From assembly GCA_004552395.1 (NCBI GenBank), contig SFOK01000062.1:1-10147 (forward strand): DNA of 10,147 bases. The letters run 5' to 3'. Positions 1 through 7,448 of the stretch are shown here, in pieces. The DNA comes from Bacteroidales bacterium (GTDB taxonomy: Bacteria > Bacteroidota > Bacteroidia > Bacteroidales > Muribaculaceae). Each line of letters begins with the position of its first letter. Within the stretch, counting starts at the first letter, position 1. The translations under genes and the position numbers were made by a program. The notes under the pieces are model-generated. The model did not search any database. It was not told the DNA's origin and saw only the letters and a program-made list of their open reading frames with translations.

Positions 1-65
1 CCACAGGGGCTACGGAAGCACCTGTATCTGTTTCAGACGAATACGATTACGGAGGTGATATTTAG
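1..65 (+). CDS. C-terminal end of an unidentified protein (partial, runs in from the left edge)
   Basis: The frame starting at base 3 is open from the left edge to a TAG at 63-65 and gives about 20 residues ending in an acidic tail (SDEYDYGGDI). I prefer it to the other two plus frames because its composition is protein-like and acidic. The alternatives give basic, irregular peptides that end at TGA codons at 56-58 and 79-81. A hairpin with a T-run begins about 57 bases downstream, as expected after the end of a plus-strand gene. Too little is visible to name a family, and its codons are less GC-rich at third positions than those of the large genes here. It converges with the minus-strand ygiQ-like gene. 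The frame choice is an inference. Confidence 0.45.
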   Translation, partial: TGATEAPVSVSDEYDYGGDI

Positions 66-121
66 CGAAAGGCGGACATGAGGGAAACAACCTTGCGTCT
101 TTGAAACCAACAAATAAAAGC

Positions 122-155
122 GAGGCTGTATCAAAATAGGCGCAGCCTCTTTTTT
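122..155. terminator. Bidirectional intrinsic terminator between convergent genes
   Basis: A 7-bp perfect stem, GAGGCTG (122-128) with CAGCCTC (143-149), is extendable by a T-G wobble pair (129/142). It is followed on the plus strand by an unbroken T-run (150-155). On the minus strand the same stem is followed by a looser T-rich stretch (GCTTTTATTT), so it could serve the leftward ygiQ-like transcript as well, though less efficiently. It lies between the apparent plus-strand gene end at 65 and the minus-strand gene end at 302, where a shared terminator would be expected. Nothing gene-like is seen in 156-301; a TATAAT-like hexamer at 169-174 faces only antisense sequence. Confidence 0.7.
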
Positions 156-301
156 GGGGGTTCTGTGCTATAATGTTGGCGCAGTCAGCGGATAGAGGTA
201 TTCAGTTGCAAAGGCCAGATATAAAGCTCCGGTTACGGAAATGAATCAGGCGTCTGCGGAGGGTACTGCTCATGCGTGCCTTTATGGTCACCTGCGGAGG
301 C

Positions 302-2293
302 CTATCGCGGTTTACGGCGTTGATTCTTACGGGACTGCCGTGAATCTGCGGGGCGGCCCGGCTGCTGAGACCGGCCGTAAAGACGCTGTTCGAGGTCAGG
401 GCGGTGCATACGGCGCAGCTCGCGCTGTATTACGGGACGCTGCTCCGGATCATACCAGAAGAAGAAGCGGCGCTGGGCCTGTTTCTCTTTATCCGAGCGC
501 GGTGTGTAGACTTTCTCGCCCGTATACGGATGATAGCCCGTGTAGTAAATCTCCGTGGCCACCGTCATAGGCGTCGGGGTGAAGTCCTGCACCTGCTCGA
601 GGCGGAAGTTGAGCTCTTTGGTCTCGCAGGCGAGCTCGGCCATATCCTCTTCGGTGCAGCCCGGATGCGAGCTGATGAAGTAGGGGATGAGCTGCTGCCA
701 CAGTCCGGCTTCGGCGTTGGCTTTGTCGAAGATCTCTTTGAAGCGGTGGAAGAGCCGGAACGAGGGCTTGCGCATAAGACTGAGCACACGGTCCGACGTA
801 TGCTCGGGAGCCACTTTGAGACGACCGCTCACATGGCGCTGTATCAGTTCGCGGTTGTAGAGCCGGTTGGCTTCGTCGGCTTCGGGTGTGCGGTTGCGGG
901 CCATGGAGAGATCGTAGCGCACGCCGCTGCCGATGAACGATTTCTTCACTCCTGGTAGTCGGTCCACGGCGCGGTAGATCTCCAGCAGCGGCCGGTGGTC
1001 GTTGTTCAGGTTGGGACACGGCTTGGGGTGCAGACAGCTCGGCCGGGCGCAGCGGGCGCACACGGAGCGGTCATAGCCGCCCATGGAGTACATATTGGCC
1101 GACGGGCCGCCCAGGTCGGATATATACCCTTTGAAGTCGGGCATGCGGGTGACCTGCCGGGCCTCGCGCAGTATCGACTCTTTGGATCGCGACGATATGA
1201 ATTTGCCCTGATGCGCCGATATGGTGCAGAAGGCGCAACCGCCGAAACAGCCGCGGTGCAGGCACACGGAGTGGCGTATCATCTCGTAGGCGGGTATGGT
1301 CTTCCCTCTGTAGCGCGGATGGGGGAGCCGGGTGTAGGGGAGGTCGAAACAGGCGTCGGTCTCCTCTGTGGTCATAGGCGGATACATTGGGTTGATCTTC
1401 ACTGTCTTACCCGATGTTTCCTGCAGTATCACAAGACCGTGGAGCCGGTTCGATTCTTCTTCTACATGGCGGAAGTTAAGCGCCTGAGCTTTCTTGGAGG
1501 CAAGACAAGTCTCGTATGAACTGAGCAGAATCGTGTCGTCTCCGGTGGCCTCGGGACGGCCCGGAAGGAGCAGCGCCGTCTGCGGTATGGAGGTGAGCTC
1601 GCCAATGCTGCGGCCACTGTCGAGGGCGCGGGCTATCTCTCTGATGGAGCGCTCGCCCATGCCGTAGACGAGCAGGTCGGCTGGCGCGTCGAGCAATATC
1701 GACGGCCGCAGACGGTCCTGCCAGTAATCGTAGTGGCTCACACGGCGCAGGGAGGCCTCGATGCCGCCCAGAATTATCGGTGTGCCGGGGTAGAGCTCGC
1801 GCAGTATACGCGTGTAGACGATCGAGGGGTAGTCGGGCCGGGCACCGTGGCGTCCTCCGGGCGTGTAGGCGTCGTCGTGGCGCAGGCGCCGGGCTGCAGT
1901 GTAGTGGTTCACCATGGAGTCCATGGCGCCTGCTGTCACACCGAAGAAGAGCCGCGGACGGCCGAGCTTGCGGAAGTCGCGCAGGTCGTCGCGCCAGTTG
2001 GGCTGCGGCACGATTGCCACTTTGTAACCCTCTGCCTCGAGCACACGCCCGATCACGGCCGCGCCAAACGAGGGATGGTCCACGTATGCGTCGCCTGAAA
2101 AGAGTATCACGTCGGCCTGTTCCCAGCCCAGACGGTCCATCTCGTCGCGCGAGGTGGGCAGGAATTTCTCGCGCGGGGGATAGGGGAGCAGGGCCTGATT
2201 CTCGCGCTGAGGCACCGGATTGTCGCGGCGGAGAGCCTGGTTATCGCGACTCTGAGCCTTGCTTTCGTGGCGGAAGTCAGTATCTTTCTTCAT
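302..2293 (-). CDS. ygiQ: YgiQ-family (UPF0313) radical SAM protein
   Basis: This is a radical SAM enzyme of the widespread but functionally uncharacterised YgiQ/UPF0313 family, predicted cytosolic. The [4Fe-4S]-binding motif CFGGCAFC supplies C349, C353 and C356. It is followed by the family's characteristic stretches FKGYISDLGGPSANMY and GVRYDLS, and a second cysteine cluster (CARCARPSCLHPKPC). The N-terminal third is the family's Radical_SAM_N region. The C-terminal part (ISSHPGCTEEDM, TPTPMT, then a WYDPEQRP segment) matches the DUF3362-type extension and ends in a very basic tail. I place the start at 2293 (MKKDTDF), giving 663 residues, because the longer open frame to 2371 would overlap the end of uvrB by 68 bases. 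The chosen ATG is 10 bases after the uvrB stop, with no clear Shine-Dalgarno, and the pair is probably co-transcribed. E. coli YgiQ is somewhat longer (about 740 residues). The substrate is unknown. Confidence 0.93.
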   Translation of the reverse strand: MKKDTDFRHESKAQSRDNQALRRDNPVPQRENQALLPYPPREKFLPTSRDEMDRLGWEQADVILFSGDAYVDHPSFGAAVIGRVLEAEGYKVAIVPQPNWRDDLRDFRKLGRPRLFFGVTAGAMDSMVNHYTAARRLRHDDAYTPGGRHGARPDYPSIVYTRILRELYPGTPIILGGIEASLRRVSHYDYWQDRLRPSILLDAPADLLVYGMGERSIREIARALDSGRSIGELTSIPQTALLLPGRPEATGDDTILLSSYETCLASKKAQALNFRHVEEESNRLHGLVILQETSGKTVKINPMYPPMTTEETDACFDLPYTRLPHPRYRGKTIPAYEMIRHSVCLHRGCFGGCAFCTISAHQGKFISSRSKESILREARQVTRMPDFKGYISDLGGPSANMYSMGGYDRSVCARCARPSCLHPKPCPNLNNDHRPLLEIYRAVDRLPGVKKSFIGSGVRYDLSMARNRTPEADEANRLYNRELIQRHVSGRLKVAPEHTSDRVLSLMRKPSFRLFHRFKEIFDKANAEAGLWQQLIPYFISSHPGCTEEDMAELACETKELNFRLEQVQDFTPTPMTVATEIYYTGYHPYTGEKVYTPRSDKEKQAQRRFFFWYDPEQRPVIQRELRRMHRPDLEQRLYGRSQQPGRPADSRQSRKNQRRKPR
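2186..2248 (-). repeat. Three imperfect 7-residue repeats in the N-terminus of the YgiQ-like protein
   Basis: Residues 16-36 read as three 7-residue units, RDNQALR, RDNPVPQ and RENQALL, encoded by imperfect 21-bp repeats. They lie in a charged, low-complexity N-terminal extension (residues 1-40) before the conserved family region, which begins around PREKFLPTS. The segment is probably disordered and may not be essential. Confidence 0.7.
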
Positions 2294-2303
2294 GGTGTTG
2301 GTC

Positions 2304-4448
2304 TCATTTCTCGGTTGCACCGTCGGCTTCCATGCGCTGGAGCAGGGCCTCTTTGGCCAGATATTCGTCACGCAGACGGGCTGCTTCGAGGAAGTCCATG
2401 CGTTTGGCTGCGGCTGTCATCTCCTCCTTTATGCGCTCCAGATTACCGCGAAGCGATTCGGGATCTTTAGATATGTAGGGTGTGAGCGGGTCGGCAACGA
2501 GTGTGGGACGGTGTTCCTCTTCGATGTACGGGCGCGGAGCCGGGTTCCGTTCCGGCCGCACGGATGCAGTTCGCCCGGCTGCGGGTCGTGCCGGAGTTGT
2601 CTTGCCGCCGCGGCCTGAGGCTGAGGCTGAGGCTGACTTGCCGCTCTCGTAGAGCTCTATGAGGTCGGCGGCTGTGGAGGCCTTGACGATAGGCGTGGGT
2701 GTGATGCCGTGCTCTTTGTTGTAGGCCATCTGTTTCTCGCGCCGGCGCTCGGTCTCCTCTATGGTCTTCTGCATCGACTCGGTTATGCGGTCGGCATACA
2801 TGATCACTGTGCCGTTCACGTTGCGGGCAGCGCGTCCCGCAGTCTGTGTCAGGGAGCGGTGATTGCGCAGGAAACCCTCTTTGTCGGCGTCGAGGATAGC
2901 CACGAGCGACACTTGCGGAAGGTCGAGGCCCTCACGCAGCAGGTTCACTCCCACAAGCACGTCGACCACTCCCTCGCGCAGGTCGTCGAGTATCTTGATG
3001 CGGTCCAGTGTGTCGACGCTGCTGTGGATATAGGCGGCGCTTATACCCATCTTGCGCAGGTAATCGTCGAGCTCCTCGGCCATGCGTTTGGTCAGTGTTG
3101 TCACAAGCACTCGCTCACCGCGTTCCTTGCGGGTCTGTATCTCCTCTATCAGGTCGTCGATCTGATTGAGCGACGGACGCACCTCCACCTCGGGATCGAG
3201 CAGTCCTGTGGGCCGGATTATCTGTTCCACAACTACGCCTTCGCTGCGCTGCAGCTCGTAGTCGGCGGGTGTGGCGGAGACGTAAACCACCTGCGGGGTG
3301 AGCCGCTCGAACTCGTCGAACTTGAGCGGACGGTTGTCTATAGCGGCTGGCAGACGGAAACCGTATTCCACAAGATTCATCTTGCGCGAAAGGTCGCCGC
3401 CGTTCATGGCGCGTACCTGCGGCAGCGTCACATGGCTCTCGTCTATGAAGGTCACGAAGTCTTTCGGGAAGTAGTCGAGCAGGCAGAAGGGGCGCATGCC
3501 GGGCTCGCGGCCGTCGAAATAGCGGGAGTAATTCTCAATGCCGGAGCAGGTGCCAACCTCCTTGATCATCTCCATGTCGTAGGTGACGCGGGTGGTGAGC
3601 CGTTCGGCTTCGAGCTCGCGCCCCTCGCGGCGGAAGAAGTCGGTCTGTGCGCCAAGGTCGAGCGCTATCTGGTTTATGGCCGATGCAGTACGTTCTTTTG
3701 AGGTCACGAAGATGTTGGCGGGGTAAATTCGGAACCCGTCGAAGCTCTCTATCACGCCCCCGGTGACGGGGTCCACGGTCTGCACTTTCTCTATCTCGTC
3801 GCCCCAGAACATAACCCGAAGCTGAATCTCCTCGAAGGAGAGCATTATGTCAACTGTGTCCCCTTTGACACGGAACTGGCCACGGCCTGGGTCGATATCG
3901 CTGCGGGTGTAGAGCGAGTTGACGAGCTCGCGCAGAAAGGCGTTGCGGCTGATGCGGCGTCCCACACGGGCCTCTACCACACTCTGCTCGAAGTCGTTGG
4001 GGTTGCCCATGCCGTAGATGCAGCTCACGGAGCTTACCACTATCACGTCGCGGCGCCCGGAAAGGAGCGCGGCGGTGGTGGAGAGGCGCAGCTTGTCGAT
4101 CTGCTCGTTGATGAGCAGGTCTTTCTCTATGTATTTGTCTTTGCCGGGTATGTAGGCCTCGGGCTGGTAATAGTCGTAGTAGCTCACGAAGTACTGCACT
4201 GAGTTCTCGGGGAAGAAATTCTTGAACTCGGAATATAACTGCGCGGCCAGTGTCTTGTTGTGGCTCAGGATCAGAGCGGGTCGGTTCACCTTGGCTATCA
4301 CGTTGGCCATGGTGAAGGTCTTGCCTGAGCCTGTCACACCGAGAAGTATCTGCGACGGGTCGCCGCGGCGTATCCCTTCGGTGAGTTCCTCGATGGCCTG
4401 AGGCTGGTCGCCTGTGGGCTTATATTGAGATGAGAGTTTGAAATCCAT
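2304..4448 (-). CDS. uvrB: UvrABC excinuclease subunit B
   Basis: UvrB is the DNA-damage verification helicase of nucleotide excision repair. It is loaded by UvrA, pries the strands apart around a lesion and recruits UvrC for incision. All hallmarks are present in the 714-residue product: Walker A GVTGSGKT (37-44), the damage-probing beta-hairpin around [17 protein letters not shown] (90-106), the DESH Walker B box (336-339), helicase motif SATP (391-394), motif [11 protein letters not shown] (535-543), and a C-terminal UVR domain (about 667-702) that contacts UvrC. The linker between helicase core and UVR domain (about 602-640) is unusually Ala/Ser/Pro/Arg-rich and helps make the protein longer than the E. 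coli one (673). The start at 4448 begins [16 protein letters not shown], matching the usual UvrB N-terminus, but no strong ribosome binding site precedes it. I see no convincing dedicated promoter or SOS box in the ~105 bp upstream. Confidence 0.98.
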   Translation of the reverse strand: MDFKLSSQYKPTGDQPQAIEELTEGIRRGDPSQILLGVTGSGKTFTMANVIAKVNRPALILSHNKTLAAQLYSEFKNFFPENSVQYFVSYYDYYQPEAYIPGKDKYIEKDLLINEQIDKLRLSTTAALLSGRRDVIVVSSVSCIYGMGNPNDFEQSVVEARVGRRISRNAFLRELVNSLYTRSDIDPGRGQFRVKGDTVDIMLSFEEIQLRVMFWGDEIEKVQTVDPVTGGVIESFDGFRIYPANIFVTSKERTASAINQIALDLGAQTDFFRREGRELEAERLTTRVTYDMEMIKEVGTCSGIENYSRYFDGREPGMRPFCLLDYFPKDFVTFIDESHVTLPQVRAMNGGDLSRKMNLVEYGFRLPAAIDNRPLKFDEFERLTPQVVYVSATPADYELQRSEGVVVEQIIRPTGLLDPEVEVRPSLNQIDDLIEEIQTRKERGERVLVTTLTKRMAEELDDYLRKMGISAAYIHSSVDTLDRIKILDDLREGVVDVLVGVNLLREGLDLPQVSLVAILDADKEGFLRNHRSLTQTAGRAARNVNGTVIMYADRITESMQKTIEETERRREKQMAYNKEHGITPTPIVKASTAADLIELYESGKSASASASGRGGKTTPARPAAGRTASVRPERNPAPRPYIEEEHRPTLVADPLTPYISKDPESLRGNLERIKEEMTAAAKRMDFLEAARLRDEYLAKEALLQRMEADGATEK
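2615..2636. repeat. CTGAGG hexanucleotide microsatellite inside uvrB
   Basis: Three perfect tandem CTGAGG units plus a partial fourth (plus-strand reading) encode an alternating Ser-Ala run in the UvrB interdomain linker (residues about 605-611). Because the unit is six bases, gain or loss of units would change linker length without shifting the frame. Confidence 0.8.
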
Positions 4449-4553
4449 AGATTTGCAATCGGTTATTCGTTGGCGGGGAGAGTCTGTATGTTTGCGGAGA
4501 GTTGCGGAATATGAGGTTTGGCCAAGCGAGTCGGGAAGCGAGGCTGAACGGCA

Positions 4554-6032
4554 CTACTTCTTCCAGTAAACTGAAGTGAACAGCAACAGCACGGTGTAGA
4601 GTTCCAGACGTCCGGCAAGCATCACCAGGGTCAACAGGTATTTTCCGGCCTCGGGATATGCGTTGTAGTCGGTCGGCACACCCTCTATGTTCACTCCGAG
4701 TCCGGCGTTTGAGATCGCTTCGAGCACACTGAAGAAGCTGTCGGCCAATGGCAGTCCCATGCACACGAGCAGAAGGCCTGATATTATAATCACAAAGATA
4801 TAGAGCAGGAAAAAGTTCACTGCTTTCTGCACAAGCCCGGACGAGGTGCCTTTTCCGTTCACACGCACTGTCACCACGGCGTTGGGGTGCATGATGCGGA
4901 AAAATTCGTTGCGCATGTTGCGTAGCACCACTATCAGTCGGTCCACCTTCGCACCTCCGCTCGTGCTGCCGGCACAGGCGCCGATGAAAATCAGGCAGAG
5001 GAACACGAACTGCGCGAGCGGCCCCCACAGATTGAAGCCGGGCTCTGTAAGTCCGGTGGAGGAGCTGAGCGAGACGGCCTGGAAGAGCGGCGTCACCGTG
5101 ACGTCGGCAAGCGACTGTGCATTGCCGGTGTAGATTATGCAGGCGGCAAGAACTGCGGCCGCTGTCACAAGCATACGGAAGTACCATTTCAGCGCGTCGT
5201 TGAGCCGGAGCGGCTTCATGTGGCCGTGCGCGGCCTGGAAGAGCAGGCCGAAGTTGACACCGCCCATAAACATGAACACGGTGAACACTATTTTTATGTA
5301 AACGGAATCCCACTGCCCTATACCTGCGTCGTTTATGGCGAAACCGCCGGTTGACATGGTGGAGAGTCCGTAGCAGACGGCGTCGAAGATATCCATTTCC
5401 GAGGGGAGAAGGAAGCCGATCAGCGCTATGGTAAGCACTATATAGACCATCCACAATCCTTTGGCCGTGGAGCTCACTCGAGGCCTCAGTTTGTCGTGGG
5501 TGATTCCGGTCACTTCGGCGTTGAAAAGCTGTATGCCACCTTGTGAATTAAGGGTGGGAAGCACCGCAAGGGTGAAGAGGATGATTCCCAGCCCCCCGAT
5601 CCATTGCATCACGCAGCGCCAGATGAGGATGCTGTGCGGTATGCCGTCGAGCGAAGGGAAGATGCTCAGGCCGGTGGTGGTGAAGCCGCTCATCGACTCG
5701 AAAAAGGCGTTGGTGAAGCTGGAGTGTACGCCGGAGAAGATGAACGGTATGGTGCCGAAAAGTGAGAACACCACCCACACCGACGAAGTGAGTAGTATGG
5801 CGTCGCGCTTTCCCATGTCGCGGCTCCGGGGTCGCAGTAAGGTCATCGTCAGACCTGCCGCCACGGATATGCCGATTCCCCAGAGGAAGCTGCTGTACTC
5901 CTCCTCGCCGTAGATAAAGGCCGTGACGAGTGGTATCAGCATGAAGAACGACTCTATGAATAGGAGCCATCCCAACACACGGATTATCATCATCACGTTT
6001 ATGTAAGGCTTGGTGTAGCGTGTAAGTCTCAT
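4554..6032 (-). CDS. trkH: TrkH-family potassium uptake channel subunit
   Basis: This is the inner-membrane, ion-conducting subunit of the Trk potassium uptake system. The 492-residue protein is hydrophobic throughout and shows the four pseudo-repeated pore loops expected for the TrkH/KtrB/HKT superfamily. Their filter segments are FTTTGLS (TTTG 118-121), STGGFA (227-232), SSSTGLTEP (323-331) and SNAGLG (441-446). Each has the conserved filter glycine. The C-terminal MLAGRLELYTVLLLF (471-485) is also typical of the family. The start MRLTRYTKPY at 6032 is supported by a Shine-Dalgarno-like GGAG ending about 9 bases upstream, one of the clearer ribosome binding sites here. It lies 78 bp downstream of trkA, which encodes its regulatory partner. 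Length is normal for the family and no pore residue appears to be missing. Confidence 0.96.
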   Translation of the reverse strand: MRLTRYTKPYINVMMIIRVLGWLLFIESFFMLIPLVTAFIYGEEEYSSFLWGIGISVAAGLTMTLLRPRSRDMGKRDAILLTSSVWVVFSLFGTIPFIFSGVHSSFTNAFFESMSGFTTTGLSIFPSLDGIPHSILIWRCVMQWIGGLGIILFTLAVLPTLNSQGGIQLFNAEVTGITHDKLRPRVSSTAKGLWMVYIVLTIALIGFLLPSEMDIFDAVCYGLSTMSTGGFAINDAGIGQWDSVYIKIVFTVFMFMGGVNFGLLFQAAHGHMKPLRLNDALKWYFRMLVTAAAVLAACIIYTGNAQSLADVTVTPLFQAVSLSSSTGLTEPGFNLWGPLAQFVFLCLIFIGACAGSTSGGAKVDRLIVVLRNMRNEFFRIMHPNAVVTVRVNGKGTSSGLVQKAVNFFLLYIFVIIISGLLLVCMGLPLADSFFSVLEAISNAGLGVNIEGVPTDYNAYPEAGKYLLTLVMLAGRLELYTVLLLFTSVYWKK

Positions 6033-6110
6033 CTTTTTATTCTCCGAAACTTGAAGGATGCTTGGAGTCTGGTCAGGGTAGAGGATTGCAAGATTCTCTC
6101 GGGCGCAGTA

Positions 6111-7448
6111 TCAGGTGAACCATTTCTCTACCTGATGTATGGTGCCGGTAAGGCAGAATACCACCACCATATCGCCGGGGTCTATCCGTGTGTTGCCACT
6201 CACCAGGTCGGCTGAGTTCCCTTTCACCACCGCCGCCAATGTCATGCCATACGGGAGCCTCAGGTCGCGCACAGGCTTGCGGGTGATGCGGGCACCCTCT
6301 TTCACTTTGAGCTCGGCCACTTCGGCATCGTTGAGCGCGAAAGTCTTGGAGCTTGTCTCGTCGGCGTCGAGCAGTAGCTTGAATATGCGCGAGGAAGCTA
6401 TGATCTTCTTGTTGATCACGGTGCCTATGTTCAGGCTCTCGGCCAAGGAAAGGAACTGAAGGTTCTCAACCTCGCAGACGGTCTTTTTTATTCCGAATTC
6501 CTTCGCAGTCAGACATGCCAGCACGTTGGTCTCCGAACTCTCCGAGAAGGCCAGAAATGCGTCGTACTGTTCTATGTTGTTGTCGCGGAGTGTGTCCACA
6601 TCGCGGGCGTCGCCGAGCTCTATATCGCAGTCGGGCAAGCGCTGGGCCAGATATTCGGCTCTCTGGCGGTCGGGCTCTATGATCTTGATCTCGAACCGTT
6701 TGCCACTCTGAAGGGCGAAACGCACGGCTATACGGTTGCCGCCCATGATGATCACCCGCTTTATGTAGTGGCTCGTTTTGCCGCATATCTCGCGCACTCG
6801 GTCGGCGTTTTCCTCGGCGGTTATGAAGTAGACTATGTCGTCGCGGTAGATTCTGTCGCTGCCGTTCGGGATGATGGTTTCGTGGTTGCGGCGTATGGCG
6901 GCGATGTGGAAATAATGCTCTGAAGCCGGTATCTCGCGTATCTGCCTCCCTAAAAGCGGGCATTTCTCGGAGTGTATCTTCACGCCTATGAGCAGCAGGT
7001 GTCCGTAGTGAAGCTCGCTCCAGTGCCGCGCCCAGTTGTGCTCGAGCGCCGTGCATATCTCGTCGGCCGCCAGATACTCGGGGTAAATGAGACGGTCCAC
7101 TCCCAGATCGGAGAGCAGCGGACGGTTGTCGTTCTCCATGAACTCATAGTTGTCGATGCGGGCCACGGTCTTGCCGGCGCCGAGGCGCTTGGCTATGCCG
7201 CAGGCCATGATGTTTTTCGACTCGTATGGGGTCACGGCTATGTAGAGGTCGGCATTTTCTACACCGGAATCTCTGAGCGCCTGTATCGACGATGTGGGCG
7301 CGTTCAGTGTCATCAGGTTGTAGTTGCTGTCGATTATATCGAGGCGCTCCTGCTTGTCGTCGATCAGGATGATATCCTGTTCTTCGTTGGAGAGCATCTT
7401 GGCCAGATATGTGCCCACCTCTCCGGCGCCTGCTATGATTATCTTCAT
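6111..7448 (-). CDS. trkA: TrkA, NAD-binding regulatory subunit of the Trk potassium uptake system
   Basis: This cytoplasmic protein binds TrkH from the inside and gates it in response to nucleotides. The 445-residue product has the duplicated layout RCK_N-RCK_C-RCK_N-RCK_C. The first Rossmann domain has a canonical glycine motif, GAGEVG (7-12), and an acidic residue ending the second strand (D30, in ILIDD), the pattern for NAD(H) binding. The first RCK_C domain is about 135-215. The second Rossmann domain starts at about 230 with a degenerate motif, MGGNRIA (235-241), lacking the third glycine, so its nucleotide binding may differ. The second RCK_C domain fills about 365-445. The ATG shares bases with the dxs stop (ATGA), with GGAAAG just upstream, so translation is probably coupled to dxs. 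Single-cistron full-length TrkA matches the E. coli-type system rather than the shorter KtrA. Confidence 0.96.
   Translation of the reverse strand: MKIIIAGAGEVGTYLAKMLSNEEQDIILIDDKQERLDIIDSNYNLMTLNAPTSSIQALRDSGVENADLYIAVTPYESKNIMACGIAKRLGAGKTVARIDNYEFMENDNRPLLSDLGVDRLIYPEYLAADEICTALEHNWARHWSELHYGHLLLIGVKIHSEKCPLLGRQIREIPASEHYFHIAAIRRNHETIIPNGSDRIYRDDIVYFITAEENADRVREICGKTSHYIKRVIIMGGNRIAVRFALQSGKRFEIKIIEPDRQRAEYLAQRLPDCDIELGDARDVDTLRDNNIEQYDAFLAFSESSETNVLACLTAKEFGIKKTVCEVENLQFLSLAESLNIGTVINKKIIASSRIFKLLLDADETSSKTFALNDAEVAELKVKEGARITRKPVRDLRLPYGMTLAAVVKGNSADLVSGNTRIDPGDMVVVFCLTGTIHQVEKWFT

Noticed and set aside
169..174. TATAAT hexamer resembling an E. coli -10 box
   Set aside because: Wrong consensus for this phylum, no paired -35 element, and only antisense sequence lies downstream.
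241..570. 109-codon plus-strand frame near the left end
   Set aside because: Mostly antisense to the 3' end of the ygiQ-like gene, with no good ribosome binding site or recognisable domain.
1780..2478. 232-codon plus-strand open frame spanning the ygiQ/uvrB junction
   Set aside because: The translation is Arg/Ala/Gly-rich shadow sequence antisense to two well-supported genes.
2709..3701. 330-codon open frame on the plus strand, antisense to uvrB
   Set aside because: It lies wholly inside the unmistakable uvrB gene on the other strand. Long antisense frames are expected with GC-rich third positions, and its translation shows no recognisable domain.
4487..4494. TATGTTTG on the plus strand, a match to the Bacteroidetes -7 box
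   Set aside because: The nearest TTG is too close for a -33 element, and the only downstream sequence is antisense to trkH, so a chance match is likely.
4420..5454. 344-codon minus-strand frame overlapping trkH
   Set aside because: It is out of frame with trkH, which has clear pore motifs; the alternative product is Arg/His-rich with no membrane segments.
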